Below are positions 1 to 7,368 of a DNA stretch of 34,858 bases, piece after piece. Source of the stretch: a candidate division WS1 bacterium (GTDB lineage Bacteria; Armatimonadota; Zipacnadia; Zipacnadales; UBA11051); assembly GCA_012518355.1 (NCBI GenBank), contig JAAYSP010000196.1:1-34858 (forward strand). Reading direction: 5' to 3'. The notes under the pieces are model-generated. The model saw only the letters and a list, made by a program, of their open reading frames with translations. It was not told the DNA's origin and did no database searches. The first letter of the stretch is position 1. Every line of letters begins with the position of its first letter. A program made the position numbers and the translations under genes.

Positions 1-484
1 ACGTGCACTGCGAACCGCGCGCCAGCACGACCTTACCAGTGCGCACCAGCTCTACGATGCCATAATCGGAAAAGTTCTTCACGAAGGCATCTATCTTGCC
101 CGAGTCGCCGATACACTGCACGACCAGCGTCCCGTTGCCGATGTCTATGATATCGCCACGGAAGATATCGGTGAGCACCGCTACCTCCGCACGCTTCTCA
201 GGCGGCACCTGCACCTTCACCAGGCACAGTTCGCGCTCGACCACGGCATGGGTTGTGTGGTCTATCACCACCCGCACATCATGGAGCTTCTCAAGCTGCT
301 TGCGAACCTGCTCCAGCGGTGTGCCGGAGGCATCCAAAGTGATAGTCATGCGCGATATAGAGGGGTCCTCAGTGGTGCTGACTGCCAGACTCTCTATGTT
401 GAAGTCACGTCTGGCGAACAGCCCTGCTACACGCGTCAGCACCCGAGGCCTGTTTTTCACCAGCGCCGACAGAGTATGTGTCAT
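1..484 (-). CDS. ilvN: Acetolactate synthase regulatory (small) subunit, 3' end beyond the window
   Basis: Regulatory subunit of acetohydroxyacid synthase, which makes acetolactate/acetohydroxybutyrate for valine, leucine and isoleucine. In this family it activates the IlvB catalytic subunit and carries feedback inhibition by valine. The reading frame starts MTHTLSALVKNRPRVLTRVA and continues with RDFNIESLAVS and RMTITLD, the typical N-terminal ACT domain (about residues 3-75). The second half (DIGNGTLVVQ, FVKNF, YGIVELVRTGKV) is the ALS_ss_C region. About 161 codons are present and the frame stays open to the window edge, so only the extreme C-terminus is missing. The ATG at 484-482 follows GAGGTG at 9 nt spacing. 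It is the last visible gene of ilvD-ilvB-ilvN, 134 nt after ilvB. Identification is firm. Confidence 0.95.
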   Translation of the reverse strand, partial: MTHTLSALVKNRPRVLTRVAGLFARRDFNIESLAVSTTEDPSISRMTITLDASGTPLEQVRKQLEKLHDVRVVIDHTTHAVVERELCLVKVQVPPEKRAEVAVLTDIFRGDIIDIGNGTLVVQCIGDSGKIDAFVKNFSDYGIVELVRTGKVVLARGSQCT

Positions 485-503
485 CTGTATCACCTCTCTC
501 ACT

Positions 504-520
504 CGGGACCAGCAGTCCCG
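504..520 (-). promoter_or_regulatory. Hairpin just upstream of the ilvN ribosome binding site
   Basis: CGGGAC, a five-base loop and GTCCCG form a perfect 6-bp hairpin in the ilvB-ilvN spacer. On the coding strand it ends about 10 nt before the GAGGTG of ilvN. There is no T-run after it, so it does not look like a terminator. It may be an RNA-stability or translation element; no function is shown. Confidence 0.35.
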
Positions 521-618
521 ACGGATCTATCCTGCCAACATGCCTGTCATGCATACATCTGATGCTACATACATCCAATGCCATCCATTTCGATGCCATC
601 TATACAGTGCAACCGACG

Positions 619-2310
619 CTACTTTTCCGGGTCTTCCATCATGATCTCTTCCAGGCTCTGTCCGGCCGGGATGAAGGGGAAGACGTTCTCTTCCTTGCTG
701 ACGACAAAATCCATCAGCACCGGGCGGTCAGTTACCTCCAACCCCCGCTCCAGCGTCTCGCGCACCCTGTCGGCATCCGCACACTGGAAACCGACGCCGC
801 CGTGAGCTTCGACTATCTTCACGAAGTCCGGATTGCCAGTCAGATCCACGCCGGATAGGCGGTTGCTGTAGAAAAGCTCCTGCCACTGGCGAACCATGCC
901 CAGATAGCTGTTGTTTAGCAGCACCACCTTGACCGGCAGTTTGTTGATCGTCGCAGTGGTGAACTCTTGCTGGTTCATCTGGATGCTACCGTCTCCGGCG
1001 ATGTCCACCACCAGATCGTCAGGATTGCCTATCTGCGCACCAATCGCTGCCGGCAGTCCATAGCCCATCGTGCCGAGGCCTCCGGAGCTGAGGAAGCGCC
1101 GTGGACGGTCCATCTTGTAGTACTGGGCGGCCCACATCTGGTTCTGGCCGACTTCAGTGCTGACGATGGCGCTTCCGCCTGTCAGATCGTACAGCTGCTC
1201 GACGACGTACTGCGGAGCGATCGCCTCATCCGGCGTCGGGTATGACAGCGGATGGGTGCGGCGCCACTCGAAGAGCTGCTCTTCCCAGGTCCCCTTCTGG
1301 CGAGGCTTACAGGCGGGTGCCAGCTTGGCCAGCACAGATGCAGCGTCAGCACAGATGCCCAGGTCCGCGGGCCGCACCTTGTCGAGCTCCGCAGCGTCCA
1401 CGTCCACATGGATCACCTTTGCGTGAGGGGCAAAGCGGGCCAGATCGCTGGTGATGCGGTCATCGAAGCGCGCCCCGATGACTATCATCAGGTCCGCCTC
1501 GTGCAGCGCCTTGGAGGCATAAGCCATCCCGTGCATGCCGGGCATGCCCATAGATAGCTCATGGGTCTCCGGGAAAGCACCCTTGCCCATCAGAGTGTGG
1601 ACCACGCAGATGTTGCACCTGGTCGCCAGAGTGAACAGATCGTCACAGGCGTTTGCCGCGATGACGCCTCCGCCAACCATGAGCACGGGCCGCTGGGCGT
1701 TGTCGATCATCTCTGCGGCACGCCGGATGATCTCATCATCTACCGGCACAGGCACTTCATAGCCGTCCAGGCCCTCGATGTTGCGCTCGGTCCACGGAAC
1801 TTCGCCACCACTGACATCTGTCGGCACATCTATCAGAACCGGGCCGGGGCGCCCGGTACGGGCCAGATAGAACGCCTCGCGGCAGATGTCGGCGAGCTCG
1901 GCAGGGTTAGTCACCAGATAGTTGTGCTTGGTGATGGGGATGGTCACACCGGTGGTGTCGGCCTCCTGGAAGGAGTCCTTGCCGATGAGGGCGCGGCGGA
2001 CCTGGCCGGTGATAGCCACCACCGGCACCGAGTCCATGTACGCAGTAGCCAGGCCGGTGACCAGGTTCAGTGCGCCCGGACCGCTGGTAGCCATGCACAC
2101 ACCCACCCTGCCGGTGGAGCGCGCGTAGCCGTCAGCCGCGTGGGCAGCTCCCTGTTCGTGGCGCGGCAGTATGTTGCGGATCGGTGAGTCGTATAGAGCA
2201 TCGAATATCGGGATGACAGCGCCACCCGGATAGCCGAAGAGCAGGTCCACTCCTTCTTCTTCCAGCACCCGCATCATCGCGCGGGCACCCTGTATCATTT
2301 GCGAATTCAC
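619..2310 (-). CDS. ilvB: Acetolactate synthase catalytic (large) subunit
   Basis: Thiamine-diphosphate enzyme that condenses two pyruvates, or pyruvate and 2-oxobutyrate, as the first committed step of branched-chain amino acid synthesis. From the GTG start it is 563 aa, normal for IlvB. The N-terminal ThDP pyrimidine domain has the catalytic Glu in HEQGAAHAADGYAR (about residue 52) and GYPGGAVIPIFDALY. A central FAD/transhydrogenase-like domain follows (MVGGGV, IGARFDDR, HVDVDAAEL). The C-terminal ThDP pyrophosphate domain carries GDGSIQMN and LLNNSYLGMVRQWQELFY. I chose GTG at 2310 because GGAGGAGG lies about 7 nt upstream; the frame is open further upstream to 2343 without a better signal. 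It lies downstream of ilvD and the ilvD duplicate fragment, and upstream of ilvN, presumably in one T-box-controlled transcript. Confidence 0.97.
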   Translation of the reverse strand: MNSQMIQGARAMMRVLEEEGVDLLFGYPGGAVIPIFDALYDSPIRNILPRHEQGAAHAADGYARSTGRVGVCMATSGPGALNLVTGLATAYMDSVPVVAITGQVRRALIGKDSFQEADTTGVTIPITKHNYLVTNPAELADICREAFYLARTGRPGPVLIDVPTDVSGGEVPWTERNIEGLDGYEVPVPVDDEIIRRAAEMIDNAQRPVLMVGGGVIAANACDDLFTLATRCNICVVHTLMGKGAFPETHELSMGMPGMHGMAYASKALHEADLMIVIGARFDDRITSDLARFAPHAKVIHVDVDAAELDKVRPADLGICADAASVLAKLAPACKPRQKGTWEEQLFEWRRTHPLSYPTPDEAIAPQYVVEQLYDLTGGSAIVSTEVGQNQMWAAQYYKMDRPRRFLSSGGLGTMGYGLPAAIGAQIGNPDDLVVDIAGDGSIQMNQQEFTTATINKLPVKVVLLNNSYLGMVRQWQELFYSNRLSGVDLTGNPDFVKIVEAHGGVGFQCADADRVRETLERGLEVTDRPVLMDFVVSKEENVFPFIPAGQSLEEIMMEDPEK

Positions 2311-2371
2311 GATGCTTCCTCCTCCGATTATAGACCAGAGCACGGCTTCATCGCTCGTGCGGATTGTTTTC

Positions 2372-2405
2372 GCTACTACTTTTTGCTACTACTTTTTGCT
2401 ACTAC
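2372..2405. repeat. 13-bp tandem repeat, 2.6 copies
   Basis: GCTACTACTTTTT is present at 2372-2384 and 2385-2397, with a partial third copy GCTACTAC at 2398-2405. It lies next to the duplicated ilvD tail, in the leader side of ilvB. No function is evident. Confidence 0.8.
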
Positions 2406-2444
2406 ATCGTCACTACGTCACTACATCACTACTGCGTCACTGCC

Positions 2445-2653
2445 CCGGTAGCTGCAGACTGTACATGGCGGGCATAACGCGCCAGCCAGCCGGCGTTTAT
2501 CCTGGGCTGCGGGCGTCGAGGTCTACCACTATCTCGTCGCCATCGCGAACCAGTGCCAGCGGGCCACCTGCGGCAGCCTCAGGCGATATGTGGCCGATAC
2601 ACGGGCCGCGTGTGCCGCCAGAGAAGCGGCCATCAGTCAGCAGACCGACCGTC
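2445..2653 (-). pseudogene. Truncated duplicate of the ilvD 3' end
   Basis: This stretch matches 2693-2965, inside the intact ilvD, at all but about 8 of 209 aligned positions, so the duplication is fairly recent. Relative to the intact copy it lacks exactly 64 nt (2761-2824), and both ends of the missing piece carry GGCTGCGG. That is the expected result of slippage or recombination between short direct repeats. Because 64 is not a multiple of three the reading frame is broken. The fragment corresponds to the last quarter of the dehydratase, including the C-terminal DARSLELL region that is partly removed, and has no start of its own. It is almost certainly non-coding and lies within the ilvDBN transcript. 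Confidence 0.9.
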
Positions 2654-2676
2654 GCTGCCACATCACTGCCACATCG

Positions 2677-4338
2677 CTACTGCATCACTGCTCCGGTAGC
2701 TGCAGACTGTACATGGCGGGCATATCGCGCCAGCCAGCCGGTGTTTATTTTGGGCTGCGGCGGCTGCCACTGCGACTTGCGCTGCTCCAGCTCGGCAGCG
2801 TCTACCAGAAGCTCCAGGCTGCGGGCATCGAGGTCTACCACTATCTCATCGCCATCGCGAACCAGTGCCAGCGGGCCACCTGCGGCAGCCTCAGGCGATA
2901 TATGGCCGATACACGGGCCGCGTGTGCCGCCAGAGAAGCGGCCATCGGTCAGCAGACCGACCGTCTCTTCCTTGCCCATACCGGTCAGCGTCGCGGTCGG
3001 GTTGAGCATCTCTCTCATGCCCGGGCCGCCACACGGGCCTTCGTAGCGGATGATGACCCATGATCCGTCTGCGATCTTGTCTGCGAGGATCGCTTCCTGT
3101 GCCTGCTCCTCGGAATCGAAGCAGATGGCGCGACCGCGGAACTGGCGCATACCAGGCGACACCGCCGACTGCTTGACTACCGCACCGTCGGGGCATAGGT
3201 TGCCACGCAAAACGGCGATACCACCTTCTTCCCGATATGCTTTGTCCAGCGGCCGGATTATGTCACTATCGTTCACACAGGCCTCCGCGGCTATCTGCGC
3301 CACAGACTTACCTGAGACCGTCGGGTTGTCATCCAGCATGTCCCTGAGGACCGACATGGCACCAGAGATCCCTCCGGCCCAGTCGAAATCTTCCATCATG
3401 TACTCTCCGCCGGGACGCAGATGCGCGATCTGTGGCGTCTCACGAGAGAGCTTGTCGAATTCCTCCAGATCCACATCCAGGCCCGCCTCGTACGCGATTG
3501 CCGCGATATGCAGGCATGAGTTGGTGGAGCCCCCCAGAGCCATGTCCATGCGGATACCGTTGCGCACCGCCGCTTCCGTCATGATGCTGCGGGCCCTCAC
3601 ATCCTGCTCGACCAGCTGGCATGCAGCTATGCCGGTCTCGTAGGCCAACCGCTCCTTTTTCGCCGATCCGGCCAGTGCAGTGCCGCAGCCGATAAGACTC
3701 ATGCCCATGGCCTCGGTCACACAGGCCATGGTGTTGGCCGTGTATAGCCCCTGGCACGAACCGGCGCCCGGGCAGGCCTCTATTTCCAGCGCGTGGAGCT
3801 GCTCTTCGGTTATCACGCCACGTGCCGCTTTGTTGAACGCCTCGAAGGTATCGCGCACCAGTGACAGCCGCTTGCCATCGAGCCGCCCGGAAAGCATCGG
3901 CCCGGCGGTCAGCACTATGGCCGGGATGTCGAGCCGGCCGGCTGCCATCAGCATCCCCGGAGTTATCTTGTCACAGTTGGTCAGCAGCACCAGGCCGTCG
4001 AAGCCGTAAGCATGGGCCATGCTCTCGACCGTGTCGGCGATGAGTTCCCGACTGGGCAGGCTGTAGAACATGCCCTTGTGGCCCATCGCGACGCCGTCAC
4101 AGATGGCCGGACAGCCGAAGCTCATCGGCGTGCCCCCACCGGCGGCTATCCCCAGCTCCACGGACCGCAGCAGCCTCTGCATGCCGATGTGGCCCGGCAC
4201 GATGTCGCTGTAGCTGTTGGCTATGCCGATGAACGGTTGGTCTGCCAGTTGCGGGCCGGTGAAGCCGCACGCATGCAGTAGCGCCCGGGAAGGTGCCCGA
4301 CTTATGCCCTCGACGACTGGTCCACTGTGCTTTTTCAT
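2677..4338 (-). CDS. ilvD: Dihydroxy-acid dehydratase
   Basis: Iron-sulfur enzyme that dehydrates 2,3-dihydroxy-isovalerate and 2,3-dihydroxy-3-methylvalerate, the third step of valine/isoleucine synthesis. From the ATG at 4338 it is 553 aa, the usual family length. Recognisable IlvD/Edd signatures are [43 protein letters not shown], the cysteine-rich [16 protein letters not shown] with a following [38 protein letters not shown] and the C-terminal DGDEIVVDL. The cysteines in CDG, NCDK and GSCQG are the likely cluster ligands. The start is chosen from GGAGG about 9 nt upstream and from alignment of [16 protein letters not shown] to the family N-terminus; the open frame extends to 4524 but that part overlaps the T-box leader. 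First gene of the operon. Its 3' end is duplicated downstream. Confidence 0.97.
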   Translation of the reverse strand: MKKHSGPVVEGISRAPSRALLHACGFTGPQLADQPFIGIANSYSDIVPGHIGMQRLLRSVELGIAAGGGTPMSFGCPAICDGVAMGHKGMFYSLPSRELIADTVESMAHAYGFDGLVLLTNCDKITPGMLMAAGRLDIPAIVLTAGPMLSGRLDGKRLSLVRDTFEAFNKAARGVITEEQLHALEIEACPGAGSCQGLYTANTMACVTEAMGMSLIGCGTALAGSAKKERLAYETGIAACQLVEQDVRARSIMTEAAVRNGIRMDMALGGSTNSCLHIAAIAYEAGLDVDLEEFDKLSRETPQIAHLRPGGEYMMEDFDWAGGISGAMSVLRDMLDDNPTVSGKSVAQIAAEACVNDSDIIRPLDKAYREEGGIAVLRGNLCPDGAVVKQSAVSPGMRQFRGRAICFDSEEQAQEAILADKIADGSWVIIRYEGPCGGPGMREMLNPTATLTGMGKEETVGLLTDGRFSGGTRGPCIGHISPEAAAGGPLALVRDGDEIVVDLDARSLELLVDAAELEQRKSQWQPPQPKINTGWLARYARHVQSAATGAVMQ

Positions 4339-4421
4339 CTGTATGCCTCCATCTAACACTACCCACTCCGATACTGCTCCACCAGAGCGGCCACGATTGA
4401 TGCTGCCGAACATGCGGTTAC

Positions 4422-4455
4422 AAAAAAGCCTCTCGCCCATCATGGGACAAGAGGC
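4422..4455 (-). terminator. Rho-independent terminator of the T-box leader
   Basis: On the coding strand GCCTCT ... CCCAT-GA-ATGGG-like inner pairing ... AGAGGC forms a strong hairpin (4455-4428), followed directly by six T residues (4427-4422). It sits just after the T-box core, as in transcriptional T-box attenuators, and 84 nt before the ilvD start. Confidence 0.93.
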
Positions 4456-4703
4456 TTGCAAGCTCCTGCGGTACCACCCAGATTTCCGGCCTATGCGTCG
4501 CGCAAAGCACGCAAAGCCGGACACTCTATGGCGCTATAACGGGCGCACCCGTCCGGACCTACTGCCTTATCGGCCTGGGCCCGGCGGCTCGAGGGCGACG
4601 TTCAGCGCTCCGTGGCCACCGTCTCTCAGCACCTCGACGGCTCTCTGTTGCTCACGGTGGGGCGCCTACTCCTCCCCGTCATTGCCGTTGGCAATTTATG
4701 GTG
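4422..4703 (-). promoter_or_regulatory. T-box riboswitch (valine-type specifier) upstream of ilvDBN
   Basis: On the coding strand the leader contains the conserved T-box core GGGTGGTACCGC (4479-4468), which pairs with the acceptor end of uncharged tRNA, then a Rho-independent terminator (4455-4422). Stem I is visible upstream: GGGGAGGAGTAG (specifier-loop 5' side, about 4678-4667), AGAGAGCC (distal bulge region) and the 3' side TGAACGTCGCCCTCGAG. CGGGG pairs with the complementary CCCTCG at the stem base, leaving GTC (4599-4597) in the loop opposite AGTAG. GTC is a valine codon, which fits the operon. A CTC (Leu) triplet a few bases later is mostly in the predicted stem, so it is less likely. 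By family precedent, uncharged tRNA-Val stabilises the antiterminator and turns ilvDBN on. Confidence 0.93.
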
Positions 4704-4709
4704 CGCATA

Positions 4710-4739
4710 AGTCTACTACATCCGCCCATCGTTCGTCAA
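4710..4739 (-). promoter_or_regulatory. Putative housekeeping promoter for the T-box/ilvDBN transcript
   Basis: On the minus strand TTGACG (4739-4734) and TAGACT (4715-4710) are separated by 18 nt. They would start transcription near 4703, just before the first T-box stem. The -35 box is close to TTGACA; the -10 box is weaker. Position relative to the leader is the main support. Confidence 0.55.
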
Positions 4740-4820
4740 GACAATAACTGTTGCACCACCCCATCGCGCACGATCGCAGACGTCACGCTACGCAACACAA
4801 GTGAGTTACAGGCTTCAGTT

Positions 4821-4842
4821 GAACATAGTGCGAACATAGTGC
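4821..4842. repeat. Tandem 11-bp repeat GAACATAGTGC in the divergent promoter region
   Basis: GAACATAGTGC occurs twice back to back (4821-4831 and 4832-4842), upstream of the gene at 4948. A one-turn spacing puts both copies on the same DNA face, which suits a protein-binding site. Looser versions (GACATAGTGATGAACCTAGTGGTGAAC) are seen at 7298-7325, ahead of the reductase gene. Confidence 0.7.
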
Positions 4843-4859
4843 CGATAACGTCTGTCTGA
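4832..4859 (+). promoter_or_regulatory. Putative ECF-sigma-type promoter for the SPFH cluster
   Basis: GAACAT (4832-4837), 17 nt, TCTGA (4855-4859) resembles RpoE-type promoters. Written as GAAC-N17-TGTCT it matches the motif found directly in front of the ECF sigma gene at 15435-15410 (GAAC-N17-CGTCT). Transcription would start near 4865, leaving a leader of about 80 nt with an inverted repeat. Sequence match only. Confidence 0.4.
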
Positions 4860-4891
4860 ATATACGCAGAAAAGCAGGTGCCGGGCCGGTC

Positions 4892-4928
4892 TGAGCCGAA
4901 TATGACGGCATCAGCAGCATTCGGCTCA
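4892..4928. repeat. Perfect 10-bp inverted repeat upstream of the first gene of the SPFH cluster
   Basis: TGAGCCGAAT (4892-4901) and ATTCGGCTCA (4919-4928) are exact complements around a 17-nt loop. The second arm ends 19 nt before the ATG at 4948. It can be an operator or a leader-RNA hairpin; no T-run follows, so it is not a terminator. Confidence 0.75.
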
Positions 4929-4947
4929 CGGAAAGGCGGGCAGGCAC

Positions 4948-5472
4948 ATGACAGACGTGCGCCACGGAACTGCGGGAGATGACAGTGCGCTCCAGAAAAT
5001 GGCCGAACTGATACCCGGATACATCGGCTATCGTGAGCGAGAGAGGCGACGGGATGATGACAGGTTGCTTCGAAATCATCTGGTCAAGCTGCTGGATGCC
5101 ACGAGAGCGAAAGCGGAGCACATCATGCGTCAACTGGGCACCTCAGACCTGCAGTTGGTGGGCAAAATCGGCGCCCTGCAACGTCGGCTCACCGCACTGC
5201 GCGACCGCGTGGATCATGCCGGCTACGGATACACTGGTTTCTTCGACGCGGTCAAAATCGATACAGAGCAGTTAGAGCGGATGTACGATTACGATATGTC
5301 TCTCATGAGCCCCATCGCTGACATGGATGACACAGTCTCGCAGATAGGTGAAGCAGAGGCCGACGACTGTGCCGATCTGCTCAACCAACTCAGCGAGCGC
5401 ATGGACGTCTTCGCCCAAATGCTGGACAACCGCGATGAAGCGGTGCGGGAGCTGACTTTCGGTGAACAGTAA
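4948..5472 (+). CDS. Uncharacterised alpha-helical protein of the SPFH cluster
   Basis: A 174-aa protein I do not recognise. It has no signal peptide, membrane segment or cysteine motif. It is acidic at the C-terminus and predicted by eye to be mostly helical with coiled-coil-like stretches at about residues 25-90 (RERERRRDDDRLLRNHLVKL, MRQLGTSDLQLVGKIGALQR) and 135-170 (ADLLNQLSERMDVFAQML). It may be a cytoplasmic oligomerising partner. It is the first of three same-strand genes (DUF4178-like at 5533, SPFH at 6029) with gaps of 60 and 49 nt, so an operon is likely. The ATG at 4948 has only a weak purine-rich site (GGCAGGCAC). In other bacteria SPFH genes often sit near PspA-like coiled-coil proteins; this one is too short and lacks obvious PspA signatures, so that link is only an analogy. 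Confidence 0.75.
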   Translation: MTDVRHGTAGDDSALQKMAELIPGYIGYRERERRRDDDRLLRNHLVKLLDATRAKAEHIMRQLGTSDLQLVGKIGALQRRLTALRDRVDHAGYGYTGFFDAVKIDTEQLERMYDYDMSLMSPIADMDDTVSQIGEAEADDCADLLNQLSERMDVFAQMLDNRDEAVRELTFGEQ

Positions 5473-5532
5473 CCGCCGCGGCTGGCCCCTAGGTGCGACC
5501 CTATCTGCTCACTGCGAGTGGCAGGTGAGCGT

Positions 5533-5979
5533 ATGACCGATGCCAGGCAGGCCCAGGTAGGCGATAGCATCAGACTTAGCGGCGTTGATGGCCAGATCGT
5601 CGAGGTGAGCCGCTACACCGGCGCCGGATTGAACTGGTCGGTATGGCGTATCGCTCTGCGCCAACACCCACAACCCCGACAGCCTGAACACAGATGGCTG
5701 CTGTGTATGCAGGGCCGCATGTACGAAGCGGCAATCAGCTACCGACAGCACGACGGCGAGCCTGTTCAGGTCGCAGCAGGCGGCCATCGTCTTGCCAGAC
5801 ATGGCGAGGCCCAGCGAGAAGTGTATACAGCTTCACAACGTGACTTCGGCCCCTGCGAGTTCGCCTACTACGTAGGCGATGACGGTGGTGTCACAATTCA
5901 CATCACGGACCGCGCAGGGCTGCATGTGCTCACCGGCACGCCGATCGAGCCTGCGCTGGTAGAATTATTCCCCGCTTGA
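5533..5979 (+). CDS. DUF4178-like protein
   Basis: A 148-aa soluble protein. The pattern QVGDSIRLSG ... GQIVEVSRYTG ... WSVWRIAL ... EHRWLLCMQGRMYEA resembles DUF4178, a beta-rich domain with conserved W-x-x-W/L and RWL motifs that often occurs beside membrane-stress or SPFH genes. The second half (FAYYVGDDGGVTIHITDRAG) looks like a further beta-strand set. I chose the ATG at 5533 rather than an in-frame GTG at 5518 because AGGTGA lies 4-5 nt upstream of the ATG. It sits between the helical protein gene and the SPFH gene in the same direction. The domain call is from remembered family pattern and is moderate; the gene itself is well supported by its position and codon use. Confidence 0.75.
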   Translation: MTDARQAQVGDSIRLSGVDGQIVEVSRYTGAGLNWSVWRIALRQHPQPRQPEHRWLLCMQGRMYEAAISYRQHDGEPVQVAAGGHRLARHGEAQREVYTASQRDFGPCEFAYYVGDDGGVTIHITDRAGLHVLTGTPIEPALVELFPA

Positions 5980-6028
5980 CTGACCCTAAATTGCCTAGTC
6001 TCAGTGGAAGAGCCAGGAGGACAGGACC

Positions 6029-7105
6029 ATGGCGGCGATGGATGTAATCGAGTGGCGTGACACAAGCGGCAAAGAGATAGTGCGGCGCTGGCCCGAGTTT
6101 GGTGCAGGCAACATACGGCTCGGCTCACAGTTAACTGTACGCGAAAGCCAGGAGGCCATCTTTTTCCGTGACGGCAAGGCGCTGGATGTCTTCAAAGCCG
6201 GCCGCCACACTCTGACGAGTGCAAATCTACCGCTGCTAGGCCGCCTCATCAACCTGCCGTTCGGCGGCAAATCTCCATTTCAGGCCGAAGTGTACTTCGT
6301 CAACATGCGCACCCTCACAGGCCTCAAGTGGGGCACATCCTCGCCTGTGGTCTTCCGCGATTCAGAGCTGACCATGGTGCAGTTGCGTGCTTTTGGAGGA
6401 TACACCTGCCGGGTTGCAGACGCGCAGCTTTTCGTCAATGAAGTGGTCGGCACCGAAAGCTTCTATACCACCATGGAGGTGTCTGACTGGCTGCGTGACT
6501 TCATCGTTTCACGCTTCAACGACGTGCTCGGTGAAGTGCTCGACACCGTCCTGGACCTGCCGAAGTACTACGATGAGATCGGTCAGGCGATGCGGGCACG
6601 AGTTGGCGAGGACTTCCGCAACTACGGCCTGGAGCTGATAGACTTTCTCATCGAGGCTATCACACCACCTCAAGCCGTGTTGGACATGATAGACAAACGC
6701 GCGGGCATGGGAGCCGTCGGCGATATGGGGCGCTTCATGCAATATCAGGCCGCCCAGGCAATCGGCGACATGCCGTCTGCGGAGGGTGGCGGTGGCGCTG
6801 CAGGTGCAGGCATGGGCCTCGGTGCCGGTGCAGGCATGGGAGCAGCCATCATGCAGACCATCCAGCAGGCCATGAAGCAGGCGGCAACACCCGGCAGCGG
6901 AACAGACACGACATCAGCAGGCGCAGAGCCTGCCGGTGCAGCTCCCCGCCCCAGATGCCCGAATTGCGAAAGCGAGGTCCCGGAAGGCGCGAAATTCTGC
7001 CCCGAATGCGGACAGCCGCTTCGTGCACCAGAGTGCCCTGCATGCAATGCCGAAGTGCCCGCGGATGCCAGGTTCTGCCCCGAGTGTGGGCAAAAACTGC
7101 GCTGA
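6029..7105 (+). CDS. SPFH-domain protein with C-terminal double zinc ribbon (YdjI-like)
   Basis: A 358-aa protein. Residues about 1-235 form an SPFH/flotillin-type domain of the 'virion core protein' or Bacillus YdjI kind: VIEWRD, LTVRESQEAIFFRDGKALDV, GRHTLTSANLPLL, YFVNMRTLTGLKWGTSSPVV, DFRNYGLELIDFLIEAITPP. A Gly/Ala/Met-rich linker (about 250-305) leads to two rubredoxin-type zinc ribbons (about 310-331 and 336-357), CPNC-x14-CPEC and CPAC-x14-CPEC. Such proteins assemble on membranes; no transmembrane helix is visible, so attachment would be peripheral. The start ATG at 6029 follows AGGAGGA at 8 nt. It is the last gene of the three-gene cluster; by analogy to YdjI it may respond to envelope stress, and an ECF-type promoter motif is present upstream of the cluster. 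Confidence 0.88.
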   Translation: MAAMDVIEWRDTSGKEIVRRWPEFGAGNIRLGSQLTVRESQEAIFFRDGKALDVFKAGRHTLTSANLPLLGRLINLPFGGKSPFQAEVYFVNMRTLTGLKWGTSSPVVFRDSELTMVQLRAFGGYTCRVADAQLFVNEVVGTESFYTTMEVSDWLRDFIVSRFNDVLGEVLDTVLDLPKYYDEIGQAMRARVGEDFRNYGLELIDFLIEAITPPQAVLDMIDKRAGMGAVGDMGRFMQYQAAQAIGDMPSAEGGGGAAGAGMGLGAGAGMGAAIMQTIQQAMKQAATPGSGTDTTSAGAEPAGAAPRPRCPNCESEVPEGAKFCPECGQPLRAPECPACNAEVPADARFCPECGQKLR

Positions 7106-7368
7106 CCAGCCGCACTGACCGCGATGTACTGAGCGAGACACACTACCAGCGAGAGGCGCGTTGCACGCGACTGCACTGTACGAAGGCAGATTTGAGCAGG
7201 AAAAAGGCGCGTGGTGACTGCTTCGATGAGGCTTCTACTGTCACAGACAACTCGCAAAAGCAGACGGACAGCAGTGCCTCCATGTGGTGACATAGTGATG
7301 AACCTAGTGGTGAACAGAATACAGGAAGACAGTAAAGCAATCTGAAGTAGACTGACGAGGTGACTGCA
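7106..7368. other. Intergenic region before the reductase gene
   Basis: No gene, strong terminator or convincing promoter is seen in these 263 nt. At 7298-7325 there are degenerate copies of the TGAACATAGTG-like unit that is tandemly repeated at 4821-4842. Confidence 0.5.

Larger units (their letters stand above)
2311..2676. other. ilvD-ilvB spacer with short repeats and duplicated ilvD tail
   Basis: This 366-nt spacer is unusually long for an ilv operon. It holds no intact gene. On the ilvB side (2372-2405) are 2.6 tandem copies of a 13-mer, GCTACTACTTTTT, followed by loosely repeated TCACTAC/TCACTGC units to about 2444. The rest (2445-2653) is a second copy of the ilvD 3' end. A similar TCACTGC/CATCGCTAC-rich stretch at 2654-2692 overlaps the true ilvD stop. 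Confidence 0.8.

Noticed and set aside
2328..2333. TATAAT on the minus strand just before ilvB
   Set aside because: It would start transcription inside the ribosome binding site and has no -35 box; the T-box transcript explains expression.
4783..5133. Minus-strand reading frame of 116 codons
   Set aside because: It overlaps the helical-protein gene and its promoter, has no ribosome binding site and resembles no family.
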